From assembly GCA_963599255.1 (NCBI GenBank), contig CAVBWS010000031.1, positions 1 through 23,781 on the forward strand: a stretch of DNA of 23,781 nt, read 5' to 3'. The DNA comes from RGIG5612 sp963599255. GTDB lineage: Bacteria > Bacillota > Clostridia > Lachnospirales > Lachnospiraceae. A program made the translations under genes and the position numbers. The notes under the pieces are model-generated. The model did no database searches. It had not been told where the DNA came from and saw only the letters and a list, made by a program, of their open reading frames with translations. Every line of letters starts with the position of its first letter. Within the stretch, counting starts at the first letter, position 1. This document shows, piece by piece, positions 7,223 to 14,494 of this stretch.

Positions 7223-7583
7223 GAATACAGGGCATGACGGAAGTCTTTCCACCGGTCATGGCAATTCCCCACATGACATGCTGAGCAGACTTGAGGTTAT
7301 GACAATGATGGCAGGAGAAGAGCTTCCCCTTATGGCTATCAGGGGGCAGATTGCTTCGGCAATTGATATTATGGTGCATCTGGGCAGAATGCGCGATGGC
7401 TCCAGAAAGGTGCTGAACATATCTCAAGTGGAAGGGATTGAGGATGGCAGCATAAAATTAGGCTCGCTCTTTGAATACAAATATAAAAATGACCGAGGCA
7501 GTCAGGGAGAACTGATAAGAACAAACACTGCACTGCGGATAAAAAAAGGAATGATTACAGAAAATTATGAGCAAATCAGCTGA
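7223..7583 (+). pseudogene. cpaF: 5'-truncated CpaF/TadA pilus assembly ATPase
   Basis: The plus-strand frame reads NTGHDGSLSTGHGNSPHDML, then SRLEVM, and continues to QIASAIDIMVHLGRMRDGSR and IGSLFEYK-like sequence. This is the hallmark C-terminal part of CpaF/TadA, the hexameric secretion ATPase that powers Tad pilus assembly. Family members are about 400-460 residues. Only about 120 remain here, after the Walker B region, so Walker A, Walker B and the Asp/His boxes are absent. Recognisable CpaF sequence stops upstream at about 7223, and an in-frame TAA lies at 7188-7190. No start codon precedes the conserved block; the first ATG is at 7278. The break coincides with the end of the minus-strand polymerase region, so an insertion or rearrangement split the gene. 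The stop overlaps the tadB start by 17 nt, as in intact operons. Confidence 0.85.
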
Positions 7584-8283
7584 CAGATTAAAATCAATAG
7601 TGGTTTATATACTGATCTTTATCGTCTTGTATTTGTTCTACAAATCGATGTGGGTTTTAACACTTCTTCTCCCATGCATCGTGGTATATCGAAGGATACA
7701 TAAAAAGGACATGATCCTTAAACGTAAGGCGGTACTGAGCACGCAGTTTAAGGATATGCTGGAAATCCTGGTGGCATCGCTGAGAGCCGGATATTCAATA
7801 GAAAATGCACTTAAAGAGTGTTCCGAGGAGATTTCTATGCTGCATGGGGAAGATTCTCCAATATATAAGGAATTAAATATAATGCTGAACCAGATAAGCG
7901 TCGGGATTCCGGCAGAAGAGGTTTTCAGAGATTTTGCTGATAGAACGCAGGTGGAGGACATAGATACATTTGCATCAGTATTCAGCATCGCTAAAAGAAG
8001 CGGCGGCGATATGGTGGAAATCATAAAGAAAACAGCGGATGACATATCGGCCAAGATAGATACCAAGAATGAGATCGACGTGATTATCAGTTCTAAGAAA
8101 CTGGAGCAGAATATCATGATGATAATACCGGTCGGCATAATTTTATATATTGATCTTACCTCCGGCGGACTTCTGGATCCCCTGTACGGCAACCTTACGG
8201 GAGTGTTGATCATGACTGCGTGCCTCATAGTATACGGTGCTGCGATATTGTTGGGAAGAAGGATAACAAGAATAGAGGTGTAA
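7567..8283 (+). CDS. tadB: Tad pilus inner-membrane platform protein TadB
   Basis: A 238-residue type II secretion F-domain protein that, with TadC, forms the membrane platform rotated by the CpaF ATPase. Two hydrophobic segments sit near 10-42. A cytoplasmic T2SF domain spans about 55-180, with the typical LRAGYSIENAL motif at 72-82 and SGGDMVEIIKKTADDI further on. Two more membrane segments sit near 180-197 and 208-230. It is shorter than proteobacterial TadB (about 300 or more) but the domain is complete. The ATG overlaps the end of cpaF, indicating translational coupling, and tadC begins 1 nt after its stop. With cpaF truncated upstream, transcription would have to come from a promoter outside the original operon start. 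Confidence 0.88.
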   Translation: MSKSADRLKSIVVYILIFIVLYLFYKSMWVLTLLLPCIVVYRRIHKKDMILKRKAVLSTQFKDMLEILVASLRAGYSIENALKECSEEISMLHGEDSPIYKELNIMLNQISVGIPAEEVFRDFADRTQVEDIDTFASVFSIAKRSGGDMVEIIKKTADDISAKIDTKNEIDVIISSKKLEQNIMMIIPVGIILYIDLTSGGLLDPLYGNLTGVLIMTACLIVYGAAILLGRRITRIEV

Positions 8284-8284
8284 A

Positions 8285-9757
8285 TTGATCTGGGTATATG
8301 GAATTATACTGCTGGTGCTGACAGCTTTATTTATATTCAGTGCAAAATATAAGAAGAACCTATTTAAGAACCTGGATAAGCATGAGCATCCATTAGGGAT
8401 CTTATACCCGATGTCAGCTAAAATGGCGGATCTTCACATGAGGATATTTCCTGAAGGTGAGCGATCAGATCGGATCAGGCGCCTGCTAAGAAGCATATAT
8501 GTAAGAGAAAATGTTGAGTATGAAGAATACCTGTATATTGTCAAAAAATATGCATCAATAGCAGCTGTGTTGGCAGGAATTTCGCTTCTGGGATTGCTTA
8601 CATGCGCGGCAAACAGCAAGATCAATTACATAAAATATCTTAACAGACCCGGAGTCGGGGAGAGCAGCAAGTCATATGAATTAGATGTGGATTATAAGAA
8701 CAAACAGGACAAGATCAATATAGACGTCAGTGCGGCCAGATATACAGAATCCGAGATATTAGAATTATTTGAGAAAAGCCTGGATGGTGTAAAGCAGCAG
8801 ATGCTGGGGGAAAATGAATCTCAGGAGTGTGTGACACAGCCGCTGAATCTGATAGACGAGTATAACGGATTTAACATCTATTGGGAGATGGAAGATATTT
8901 CTGAAATTAATTATAACGGAGAGATAAAAGCAGACCTTGAAGAGGGCATGACCAGCCTTGTCAATCTTTACGCAACATTTTCGCTGGAAGATACGTCTCA
9001 GATTTATACGATCCCTGTGATGCTGTCTGCCAAAACATTGGATGACAGAGAAAAACTTATTAACAGCATAACAGAACAGATAGATTCTGATAATGATATT
9101 CATAGTGATAAAGTTACACTTCCGGAACAGGTAAACGGATACAATATAAAATTTAGTAAAACGAAGGAAGACAACAGCGGCCTGCTTTTGCTTCTCGGAA
9201 TACTTGCCCTTATTGCCATTGTAATATTCTATGACAAAGCACTCGAGGATAAGCTTAAGAGGCGAAATGATCAGATGATGGCGGATTTTACAGAGATAGT
9301 CTCCAAATTAAGCCTTCTGTATGAAGCAGGTCTGAGTATTCACAGTGCATTTGAACGAATCGTGAGGGATCAGGAAGCTAAGGAGGACAAATATAACAGC
9401 GGATCAAAAAAGAATAAAAAAGATACAAGATATGCTTACACTGAGATGAAACTGGCACTCGAGAAGATCGACAGCGGTATGAGTGAGTCTGAAGCCTATG
9501 CCCAGTTTGGAAAAAGGTGTGCATTATATCCATATATTAAGCTGGGAAATTTGTTAGAGCAGAATCTAAACAAAGGAACTAAAGGAATGAAGCTTCTGCT
9601 AAAGCAGGAAGTGGAGGAATCCTTTGAAACAAGGAAGCGTCTGGCAAGAAAAAAGGGAGAACAGGCCAGCACGAAGATGCTGCTGCCCATGGTTTTGATG
9701 CTCATAGTAGTAATTGCAATAATAGCGATTCCTGCACTTATGTCGATGAGGGGGTAG
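8285..9757 (+). CDS. tadC: Tad pilus platform protein TadC with large extracytoplasmic insertion
   Basis: A 490-residue protein; typical TadC is about 300. Membrane segments lie near 3-20, 88-108, 298-316 and 464-487. The cytoplasmic T2SF domain spans about 320-460 (LSLLYEAGLSIHSAFERIV near 342-360). Residues about 110-297 form an insertion of about 185 residues between the second and third membrane segments. By topology this would lie outside the cell. It is hydrophilic and acidic, with no motif that I recognise. The start is TTG at 8285, supported by GAGGTG 4-5 nt upstream and by its position 1 nt after tadB. The assignment is firm from gene order and the T2SF domain. The role of the insertion is unknown; it may contact pilin or cell wall. 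Confidence 0.85.
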   Translation: MIWVYGIILLVLTALFIFSAKYKKNLFKNLDKHEHPLGILYPMSAKMADLHMRIFPEGERSDRIRRLLRSIYVRENVEYEEYLYIVKKYASIAAVLAGISLLGLLTCAANSKINYIKYLNRPGVGESSKSYELDVDYKNKQDKINIDVSAARYTESEILELFEKSLDGVKQQMLGENESQECVTQPLNLIDEYNGFNIYWEMEDISEINYNGEIKADLEEGMTSLVNLYATFSLEDTSQIYTIPVMLSAKTLDDREKLINSITEQIDSDNDIHSDKVTLPEQVNGYNIKFSKTKEDNSGLLLLLGILALIAIVIFYDKALEDKLKRRNDQMMADFTEIVSKLSLLYEAGLSIHSAFERIVRDQEAKEDKYNSGSKKNKKDTRYAYTEMKLALEKIDSGMSESEAYAQFGKRCALYPYIKLGNLLEQNLNKGTKGMKLLLKQEVEESFETRKRLARKKGEQASTKMLLPMVLMLIVVIAIIAIPALMSMRG

Positions 9758-9790
9758 CGATTTATGCACACAGTAAAGATATAATTTATT

Positions 9791-10044
9791 GCGCGCCGTG
9801 AACCTCGGCGTGCAGCCACTGCTCGAAATCGCCTGCTCTGATGTGTTATAAAAGTCCCGGACAGCGGATGTGCAGCAAAACAGGCTTGCTTTTATAGCTG
9901 CACATCCATTGGACGGGTTAGACGACATGAGCAAGTAGGACGATAGTCCGGATTGCGAAGGTCGTCAGGATTGTGAAAGCACAAAGTGCGAAACAATCCT
10001 ACTTTTATTACATATTTTATCAGTGGCTGCGCCGTCCCGGCGCA
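9791..10044. other. Palindrome-rich gap between tadC and flp
   Basis: The 363-nt gap 9758-10120 holds no convincing gene but many stems. There is a GC-rich arch at 9791-9812 and a perfect 11-bp stem (9866-9876 with 9897-9907). A GACGAC/GTCGTC stem (9921-9926 with 9961-9966) encloses GGAC-GATA-GTCC. A two-tier stem occupies 9967-10000, and TGCGCCG-TCC-CGGCGCA lies at 10028-10044. CCGGAC (9857-9862) could also pair with GTCCGG (9946-9951), giving alternative folds. It may be a structured leader that controls the pilin gene or an intergenic repeat. The pilin-proximal 10045-10120 holds only the ribosome site. Confidence 0.5.
9967..10008 (+). terminator. Possible attenuator/terminator ahead of flp
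   Basis: AGGATTGT (9967-9974) pairs with ACAATCCT (9993-10000). Inside it, GCAC-AAA-GTGC pairs again. The stem is followed by ACTTTTATT. This could separate tadBC transcription from the pilin transcription unit, letting pilin be made at a different level. The T tract is interrupted, so strength is uncertain. Confidence 0.4.
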
Positions 10045-10120
10045 CGCATCAATTCGATTTACGGTGTGCATGAAAGCAACAGGAGTAATTGTACAAGATT
10101 AGGAAAGAAAGGGGAGCAAA

Positions 10121-10315
10121 ATGAGCGAAATGTTAAACGTGTTATTCAGAAGAACCAGATCCTTTATTAAGGACGATGAAAACGGAATTGGAGTTGTGGA
10201 GGTAATATTGATCTTGCTGGTATTAGTCGGATTGGTAATTATATTCAAGGATCAGATCGTATCACTGGCCAGAAGCATATTCTCTAACATAACGAGCCAG
10301 GTTGATGGAATATAA
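10121..10315 (+). CDS. flp: Flp-type major pilin (type IVb prepilin)
   Basis: A 64-residue prepilin, the expected structural subunit of the Tad pilus. A basic leader of 22 residues ends in DDENG. The mature N-terminus reads IGVVEVILILLVLVGLVII, placing Glu at +5 after the G22 cleavage point as in type IV prepilins, followed by the hydrophobic helix used for polymerisation. The remaining mature tail is short (about 20 residues), typical of Flp. The leader is probably cut by the A24 peptidase encoded at 13413. The ATG follows GGGGAG at good spacing. A long structured gap upstream suggests separate expression from tadC. The following gene starts at or inside its 3' end. Confidence 0.88.
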   Translation: MSEMLNVLFRRTRSFIKDDENGIGVVEVILILLVLVGLVIIFKDQIVSLARSIFSNITSQVDGI

Positions 10316-10316
10316 T

Positions 10317-12305
10317 ATGCCGGTAATTAAGGAAAAAGGGAGCATCACCATATATTTGCTGATGTCATTGGTACTTATGATGGCCATGATCTGCACCCTT
10401 GCAGAATCTGCAAGAGTTAACTGCTTAAATGCCAAATTAAGAGGAATCACGTATATGGCAGCAGATTCATGTTTTGCAGAATTTGCTTCTGAGGTGTTTG
10501 ATGAGTATGGCGTTATGGCATTGTGGAAGGATGAAGCGGAATTTACGGCAGATTTTAATGATTATGTCAGGAGTAATCTGAAATTAACAGGTCTCGATAT
10601 ATATTGGGATGCCGATCTCTTGCAGGCTTCATTTGACGCCTCGGCAATCGAGAATATCCAGTGGATCACAGACGATAATGGCATGGTTTTTACAGAGCAG
10701 GTCTGCGACTATATGCTGTATTTTTTAAGCCGTGAAGCTATGGAGAAGATCCTTGAGAATTTCACCCGGGCAGGAGCGGGGCAGAAGGTAGCTGCATTTA
10801 TTGAGAAAATCAATCAGTATCAGGACGTGTTTCTGAAAGTAGGCAATTCTGTAACTAAGATACAGCAAGCGACAGATCGGGTCAAAAGCGTAGCATATAA
10901 TCCTAAAACGATCCTGGGAGATATGAAGGAAAATCTGGAAAATTATGAAGCAAGCGGAAATGTGTTGTATGTTGCACAGTTTGATATGGATTACTGGTCC
11001 CTCAGAATGGCCAAAAACCAATACGAATCCAATCTGGAAACCATCCAAACAGAATCTCAGAATTATTATGATGGGATGGCCAAGGCAGAAGCTGCCATTG
11101 CAGATTTAGAAGAACAGTTAAATCTGACAGAAGATGAATACAGCGATGAGGCTGTTGAAGCAATAAGAACACAGCTTGAGGACTTAAGGCTTAAAAGTGC
11201 GGATAAGGATGCTGATTATTACAAGGTTTCGGAAAATCTGGAAAAAGCCAACGAATACAGTGAGAAGATAAAAAGCCTCAATCTTCTTATAAATGAAATC
11301 GGAACGGGAACCAGCGGACAGGAGCTGATAGAAACCAAGGATACGATTGATTTTTGCAGAGCTGCTTTTGCGTCCTTTGATGTGGATGAATTGGGATTAA
11401 ATGCAAGCGAAGAGGCTGTGCAGGTTGAAGACACGGGATTTATATCAACGATAAGTGATATCTTCAATAATGGACTTCTTGCGGCCATGACCGATGGCCA
11501 TGTATCGGGAAAATCCATTGATACCGCAGAGCTGCCATCTAAAACCGTTCAAAGATCAGGCTCGGGAGGAGGGATTTTATCTTCAACGTATAAGAAGGTT
11601 ATGTTGGGAGAATATGCGCTGGAGTATTTTGGTAATTATTTAGATCCTAAAGAAGATACCGCCCTTAAATATGAAGCTGAATATATACTTGCAGGAAAAA
11701 ATAATGATAAGGACAATCTGGAGGCGGTGGTAAGAGATCTGGTCCTTTTAAGATCAGGCCTCAATATGATGAGCTTTGCGGCGGATTCTTCCAAAATGTC
11801 TGAGGTTCAGACTTTATCTCATGCGATAATCGGGTGGACCGGATTGGAATTTTTGGTACAGATAATTGCATCTGTGGTTATAAGTATCTGGTGTCTTGCA
11901 GAGGCGTTGTGTGATGTTAAGGCTATCATGTCGGGCGGTAAGATATCGCTGATAAAAAATCCTGCAGAATGGAGTATATCTGCAATAGGTCTTAAGAATT
12001 TCAGCAAGAGCATTGTTCCGGCAGCATCCAGCGATTCCGGACTGGAATACAAGGAATATCTGGGATTAATGCTTCTTACGGAGGGACTGGCAGATGAGGC
12101 CTACAGAACAATGGATATGATACAGGCAAATATGTGTAAAAATCACAATTCCTTGTTCAGAATGAGCGGCTGTATCAGCAGTATCAAACTTCAGGCCAGC
12201 TATAGCGCGGCACAGATGTTTTCTTCCTTTGGATTTGTAAAAAAACTTGTCGGAAATGGCAATGGAAGGTATGGGTTCACATATGCACAGGAATATTCAT
12301 ATTAG
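10317..12305 (+). CDS. DUF5702/TadG-like pilus-associated protein
   Basis: About 662 residues with an N-terminal membrane anchor just after a prepilin-like KEKG-SITIYLL sequence. The +5 position is Tyr rather than Glu. ESARVNCLNAKL follows, typical of DUF5702 proteins found in Firmicutes Tad loci. Residues about 250-325 are a long charged coiled coil. A second hydrophobic segment lies near 505-535 (QIIASVVISIWCLAEALC). Most of the chain is probably extracytoplasmic. It may be a minor pseudopilin or the Gram-positive counterpart of TadG. The start is uncertain: ATG 10317 gives a short leader with a weak GGA, while TTG 10302 or ATG 10305 overlap the pilin stop. Family function is not established experimentally as far as I know. 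Confidence 0.7.
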   Translation: MPVIKEKGSITIYLLMSLVLMMAMICTLAESARVNCLNAKLRGITYMAADSCFAEFASEVFDEYGVMALWKDEAEFTADFNDYVRSNLKLTGLDIYWDADLLQASFDASAIENIQWITDDNGMVFTEQVCDYMLYFLSREAMEKILENFTRAGAGQKVAAFIEKINQYQDVFLKVGNSVTKIQQATDRVKSVAYNPKTILGDMKENLENYEASGNVLYVAQFDMDYWSLRMAKNQYESNLETIQTESQNYYDGMAKAEAAIADLEEQLNLTEDEYSDEAVEAIRTQLEDLRLKSADKDADYYKVSENLEKANEYSEKIKSLNLLINEIGTGTSGQELIETKDTIDFCRAAFASFDVDELGLNASEEAVQVEDTGFISTISDIFNNGLLAAMTDGHVSGKSIDTAELPSKTVQRSGSGGGILSSTYKKVMLGEYALEYFGNYLDPKEDTALKYEAEYILAGKNNDKDNLEAVVRDLVLLRSGLNMMSFAADSSKMSEVQTLSHAIIGWTGLEFLVQIIASVVISIWCLAEALCDVKAIMSGGKISLIKNPAEWSISAIGLKNFSKSIVPAASSDSGLEYKEYLGLMLLTEGLADEAYRTMDMIQANMCKNHNSLFRMSGCISSIKLQASYSAAQMFSSFGFVKKLVGNGNGRYGFTYAQEYSY

Positions 12306-12394
12306 GTGGAATCATTTGCCGGGAGACAAATAACGATAACCTATAATAAATATTTTCGCATTAGTGATAGATCAGGCGATAAAGAGGACGTAAA

Positions 12395-13381
12395 TTGTAC
12401 GATTTTACAGCAACACAGTCATCAGTAAAGAAAATCAGATACGAACAATGTTCAAAAAAAGAAAAGGGTCTTCATGAATTCAGTCAATATGAAATCCCTC
12501 GTCCTCTTTATTTTGCCCGTTTAATAAGATCAAGAAATGGCATGATGGGCAGCCTTACACTGGAGGCAGCCATATCTGTTCCGATTTTCTTGATGTTTTG
12601 TATAGCGCTTATAAGCTTTCTGGTTATTTTGAACCTTCAGATTAATATCCAGGTATCAATGGAAGAGACATCAAGAAGTCTGGGTAAGACGGCGTATGCA
12701 CTTGAACATGCATCGTCGATCAAAGGGGAAAATTCCGACAGTGCGGATCAGCAGACTCTTACGATGATATCGCTGGGCATAAGTCCTACTACAATCAAGA
12801 TGAGCCTCCTTTCTGATGCAGGTGTTAATTCGCTTGTGGGTAAGTCGAGAATAAAGGGAGGAACTGGCGGATTATATACGTATAATTCCACATTTGATGA
12901 AACAGAGGGAATACTGGATATTGTAACAAGTTATGACTATCAGGTGCCGTGGGTGCCATCCGGCTGGGGAACATTAAGGTTTGTGCAGCGAATGAGAAGT
13001 CATGTCTGGCTGGGAGAATCTCTGGAGAAAAAAGCAGGCGGGTCATCAGAAAACGGTGACAGTCAAACGGTATATGTTACACCCACAGGCTCAGTATATC
13101 ATTTATCCGCATCCTGCCATTATCTGGATCTGTCTATTCATACAGCTTCATACAGCGAACTTTCCCATAAGAGAAATTCAAGCGGTTCAAAATACGACAG
13201 ATGTTCGGAGTGTGCTGCATCCGGTGAATACGATACTGTATATATAACAGACTACGGAACAAACTGGCACGCGTCCCTTAGCTGCAGCGGGTTAAAACGA
13301 ACTGTAGTGGAGCATGATATTTCTGAAGTTGATGGTATGCGGGTGTGTTCAAAATGCAAATCTCAGAGTGCTCATGAATGA
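12395..13381 (+). CDS. TadE-like pseudopilin with two C-terminal Cys/His repeats
   Basis: A 328-residue minor pilin-like protein. A 52-residue basic leader ends in RSRNGMMG, followed by SLTLEAAISVPIFLMF. Cleavage after G52 puts Glu57 at +5, and residues about 56-80 are the membrane helix, the classic TadE/F arrangement. Residues about 225-322 are two copies of a module. Repeat 1 has H236-x4-C241 and C270-x2-C273. Repeat 2 has H292-x4-C297 and C318-x2-C321. Each opens with a VY[VI]T-type strand. The same pattern ends the metallo-beta-lactamase at 2535. The modules are probably zinc-binding and surface exposed. The start is TTG at 12395 behind GAGG. The leader is long for a prepilin, so a start within it is possible. 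Confidence 0.78.
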   Translation: MYDFTATQSSVKKIRYEQCSKKEKGLHEFSQYEIPRPLYFARLIRSRNGMMGSLTLEAAISVPIFLMFCIALISFLVILNLQINIQVSMEETSRSLGKTAYALEHASSIKGENSDSADQQTLTMISLGISPTTIKMSLLSDAGVNSLVGKSRIKGGTGGLYTYNSTFDETEGILDIVTSYDYQVPWVPSGWGTLRFVQRMRSHVWLGESLEKKAGGSSENGDSQTVYVTPTGSVYHLSASCHYLDLSIHTASYSELSHKRNSSGSKYDRCSECAASGEYDTVYITDYGTNWHASLSCSGLKRTVVEHDISEVDGMRVCSKCKSQSAHE

Positions 13382-13412
13382 CAATTAAGGTCAGGCAGGA
13401 TAGGAGAAGAAA

Positions 13413-13850
13413 TTGGAATATGGTTCATGTATATCGGCTGCCGCTGCACTCTTGTTTTTAGCCGCCGCAGCCTATGAGGATTATAAAACTCAGAGAATAA
13501 GCCTGATTTTGGTTGCGGCAGGGGCAGTGATTGGTATTTTAATGATGATTGTTATCAATGAAAAAACAATAATGCAGATTTTGTATGGAATATTAACAGG
13601 AAATGCCATTTTACTGATAGGATATGCCAGCCGGGAAGCAATAGGATACGGTGATGGCCTTATATTTATAATTACAGGGATATTTTTGGGATGGGTAAAC
13701 AATGTGTTGCTTATTATAAGTTCGTTGCTGCTGGCAGCAGTTTGTTCCATGATATTAATGCTGTTAAGGATAAAAAAACGAAATGACAGAATAGCATTTG
13801 CTCCATTTGTATTAGGAGCTTACGTTCTTATGACAGTTGTGTCTATCTGA
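13413..13850 (+). CDS. tadV: Prepilin peptidase, A24 family (CpaA/TadV)
   Basis: A 145-residue multi-pass aspartic peptidase that removes leader peptides from the Flp pilin and TadE-like pseudopilins in this operon. The two catalytic aspartates are visible: Asp23 in YEDYKTQRI at the end of the first membrane helix, and Asp81 in the GYGD motif (78-81). About five hydrophobic segments fill the rest. The length fits the short CpaA/TadV subgroup, which lacks the N-terminal methylase of PilD. It starts with TTG at 13413 behind AGGAG at 6-nt spacing. It sits between the two TadE-like genes, consistent with one transcription unit. Confidence 0.88.
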   Translation: MEYGSCISAAAALLFLAAAAYEDYKTQRISLILVAAGAVIGILMMIVINEKTIMQILYGILTGNAILLIGYASREAIGYGDGLIFIITGIFLGWVNNVLLIISSLLLAAVCSMILMLLRIKKRNDRIAFAPFVLGAYVLMTVVSI

Positions 13851-13948
13851 GATACGCTGCTCCGGAGGTAACTGCGAATATAAAAATCATGATACCGCAG
13901 ACTGAAATAGGCGGGTCTGTTCAATAAAAATATAAGGAAGGAGCCGGC

Positions 13949-14443
13949 ATGACAATGATAAACAAGACAAAAAAGGAAAATATTCTTAGTATAACAAAGC
14001 TTGATTTTGCGGGCAGTTTCACGATTGAAGCCGCTGTAGTTGTTCCATTGGTGATGCTGCTTATGGTTGCAGTAATATTTCTGACATTTTATGTGCATGA
14101 TAAGGTCACTATGACCGCTGTAAGCGATTATGCATTGTTGGAAAATGCAGGAAATATAAGAAAAAATGAAACAGCAATAAGTACGGGCATGACCAGTCTC
14201 TTGGCGGACCGAATGATAGTGGCAACTGATATAACTTCATCGGTAAGCGGATCTGACAACAAGGCATATGCAACCGCATCTGCCCACATAAATATCCCGA
14301 TTGCAATGATGAAAACCATATTGGGTGAGGAAACGGAAAATCTGAATGAAAAGATAGATATCTCTAATCTTGCAGGAAGAAAAACACTGCTTTTGTATAA
14401 AGCAATTATTGAAGGCGCGTCTGAGCTGTCCGGAGGCAGATAG
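13949..14443 (+). CDS. TadE-like pseudopilin
   Basis: A 164-residue minor pilin. A 22-residue basic leader ends in DFAG, followed by SFTIEAAVVVPLVMLLMV. Cleavage after G22 leaves Glu27 at +5 and a membrane helix at about 26-48. The mature domain (about 50-164) is small, mixed in composition and has no cysteine repeats, unlike the TadE-like protein at 12395. Pairs of TadE and TadF proteins are usual in Tad systems, where they are processed pseudopilins needed for assembly. The ATG follows a strong AGGAAGGAG. The FHA gene starts 51 nt downstream. Confidence 0.82.
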   Translation: MTMINKTKKENILSITKLDFAGSFTIEAAVVVPLVMLLMVAVIFLTFYVHDKVTMTAVSDYALLENAGNIRKNETAISTGMTSLLADRMIVATDITSSVSGSDNKAYATASAHINIPIAMMKTILGEETENLNEKIDISNLAGRKTLLLYKAIIEGASELSGGR

Positions 14444-14494
14444 GCACGGCTTACTGTATGCCTTGGATCTTGGAATTACGCAGCGGAGAAAAAT

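Noticed and set aside
7137..7427. Minus-strand 96-codon frame across the cpaF junction
   Set aside because: It is antisense to the conserved CpaF C-terminus and has Cys/His/Leu-rich shadow composition with no ribosome site.
9973..10170. Plus-strand 65-codon frame upstream of flp
   Set aside because: It runs through the hairpin region and out of frame into the pilin gene, without a ribosome site or domain-like composition.
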